DNA of 25,540 nt from Paenibacillaceae bacterium UBA6304 (lineage in GTDB: Bacteria > Bacillota > Bacilli > Paenibacillales > Paenibacillaceae): assembly GCA_002439285.1 (NCBI GenBank), contig DJTQ01000364.1, positions 1 through 25,540 on the forward strand, read 5' to 3'. The number at the start of each line of letters is the position of its first letter. The stretch's first letter is position 1. Below, piece after piece: positions 24,640 through 25,540 of this stretch. The notes beneath the pieces were generated by a model. The model was given only the letters and a program-made list of their open reading frames with translations. It ran no database searches and was not told the DNA's origin. The position numbers and the translations under genes are program-made.

Positions 24640-24675
24640 GAGTATGCACGACCTTTCGCAAGAGGTTATGCGCCC

Positions 24676-24704
24676 ATTTTAGCATCGGTATATGTTTTTT
24701 ACAA
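24676..24704 (-). promoter_or_regulatory. Promoter of the large GH2 gene, -35 overlapping an operator motif
   Basis: Minus strand: TTGTAA (24699-24704), 17-nt spacer, TAAAAT (24676-24681), about 37 nt before the start. The -35 hexamer is itself part of a TACAAT/ATTGTA motif (24700-24705), so a regulator bound there would block polymerase. Confidence 0.65.
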
Positions 24705-24746
24705 TGTTTATTATGGTTTTACAATATACCTTCTTCATTGTACAAT
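24699..24746. promoter_or_regulatory. Three phased TACAAT motifs between divergent GH2 and regulator genes
   Basis: TACAAT occurs at 24700-24705, 24720-24725 and 24741-24746, at 20- and 21-bp spacing (two helical turns). The first two are preceded by TTT; the third is half of a perfect palindrome ATTGTACAAT (24737-24746). They cover the -35 of the GH2 promoter and both boxes of the regulator promoter. Confidence 0.5.
24718..24746 (+). promoter_or_regulatory. Probable promoter of the second winged-helix regulator
   Basis: TTTACA (24718-24723), 17-nt spacer, TACAAT (24741-24746), about 38 nt before the start at 24785. Both hexamers coincide with the repeated TACAAT motif, suggesting autoregulation. 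Confidence 0.55.
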
Positions 24747-24784
24747 TAGGTCAATAATCTTGTATATGAAAAGGAACTTTAACG

Positions 24785-25540
24785 ATGAATGAACCGATCC
24801 AAGATATGATCCGCTACCCGGCTTCAAGAATTCTTGACGTAGCCAAGGCGCTGTCGGGGGACCTTCGGGTTCGCATTTTGGAGGCTCTTGGGGAAAAGCC
24901 TATGAGCGTCAGCCAATTAGCCGAAGCGCTCGGCGTCGCTCAACCGACTATCTCCATCAATGTGCAAACCCTGGAGCAAGCCGAGCTCGTCACGTCCGTG
25001 CAAGGTGCCAACCGGGAAAAAATTTGCTCCGTAACCTGCCGTTCCATCCAGTTGGAGCTTCCGTCTAAACCCGGGGACGGCCTTCATCCCATCGAGAGTA
25101 TTCATATGCCGATCGGGATGTATTCGCATTGTTCCGTGAAGCCTTCCTGCGGGATGGCAGGCAAAGACGGAGCCTTGATCGGCTCGCAGGACGATCCCCG
25201 GGTCTTCTATATGCCTGAACGGATCGACGCCGCGCTTCTCTGGTTTGCCGAAGCCGGTTATATCGAATACTATTTCGCCAACCCGCTGCCTCCCGGCGTC
25301 GAACTCGATGAATTGCGCATTCGCGCCGAGCTGTGTTCCGAGGCTCCTTCCTTCCGTTCGGACTGGGCTACAGATATTACGGTTACGGTCAATGGTCTGG
25401 GTGCCGGCACATGGACCTGTCCGTCCGATTTCGGGGACCGAAAAGGCAAGCTAACGCCCGAGCGCTGGAAAAGCGGAACGGAATACGGGCTGCTGACGGA
25501 ATGGCGCATCGGTCATCAAGGGAGCTCCGTCAACGGCGTA
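24785..25540 (+). CDS. Second ArsR-like regulator with the same sensor-like domain (cut by window edge)
   Basis: An open frame of 252 codons from ATG 24785 to the right edge without a stop, so the C-terminus is missing. AAAAGGAA lies 8-9 nt before the start. Winged helix about 15-82 ('LSGDLRVRILEALGEKPMSVSQLAEALG', recognition helix 'VAQPTISINVQTLEQA'). The second domain shares 'MPIGMYSHCSVKPSCGMAG' (Cys116, Cys122), 'ELCSEAPSFRSDWATDITVTVNG' and 'CPSDFGDRKGKL' with the regulator at 20747-21685, so the two are paralogs with the cysteines and the 'CSEAP' block conserved. It diverges from the large GH2 gene across a 145-bp region full of TACAAT motifs, so it probably controls that gene and itself. 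What lies downstream of it is outside the window. Confidence 0.85.
   Translation, partial: MNEPIQDMIRYPASRILDVAKALSGDLRVRILEALGEKPMSVSQLAEALGVAQPTISINVQTLEQAELVTSVQGANREKICSVTCRSIQLELPSKPGDGLHPIESIHMPIGMYSHCSVKPSCGMAGKDGALIGSQDDPRVFYMPERIDAALLWFAEAGYIEYYFANPLPPGVELDELRIRAELCSEAPSFRSDWATDITVTVNGLGAGTWTCPSDFGDRKGKLTPERWKSGTEYGLLTEWRIGHQGSSVNGV

Overview
The window is typical Bacillota DNA, most likely Paenibacillus or a close relative. Evidence for this: strong GGAGG-type ribosome binding sites, intrinsic terminators after most transcription units, family II pyrophosphatase, a CUT1 sugar ABC transporter without its own ATPase, abundant family 2 glycosidases, and AACTG/CAGTT-type and heptamer intergenic repeats. 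The species call is an inference. No tRNA, rRNA, CRISPR array, phage gene or transposase was seen.

Left part (1-11000): a truncated MMPL-family exporter gene diverges from a TetR regulator, which is followed by a small YneQ-like gene. On the minus strand come a SulP anion transporter and a soluble three-PAS hybrid histidine kinase, separated by a terminator. Next are an MFS exporter (+), manganese-dependent pyrophosphatase ppaC (-), and an OmpR-type response regulator overlapping its membrane sensor kinase by 4 nt (+).

Middle (11000-14500): hflX (-) has an unusually elaborate leader. It holds a promoter, a 13-codon ORF with a perfect Shine-Dalgarno and a KFRFTTL segment resembling the macrolide-arrest leader peptide ErmDL, and a strong intrinsic terminator before the hflX start. 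This looks like antibiotic-responsive attenuation of a ribosome-rescue GTPase. Upstream lies about 530 bp of noncoding repeats: degenerate heptamers, then four diverged AACTG/CAGTT palindromes. An UlaG-like metallo-beta-lactamase-fold hydrolase gene follows.

Right part (14500-25540): a carbohydrate-use locus. One operon (-) encodes a solute-binding lipoprotein, two permeases, an acyltransferase-like membrane protein and a 585-residue GH2 enzyme. Upstream sit a transcription factor (winged helix plus a C-terminal sensor-like domain) and a 918-residue GH2 enzyme. A second, paralogous regulator diverges from the large GH2 and runs off the right edge. Two observations tie the locus together. The C-terminal ~170 residues of the large GH2 appear homologous to the non-DNA-binding domain of the two regulators. 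A TACAAT/ATTGTA motif recurs at 20-, 21- or 40-bp spacing in all the control regions of the locus. The inferred model is that sugar is imported by the ABC transporter and cleaved in the cytoplasm by the two GH2 enzymes, while the regulators sense a glycan or product through a domain shared with the enzyme. This enzyme-sensor domain sharing is the best candidate here for an undescribed system.
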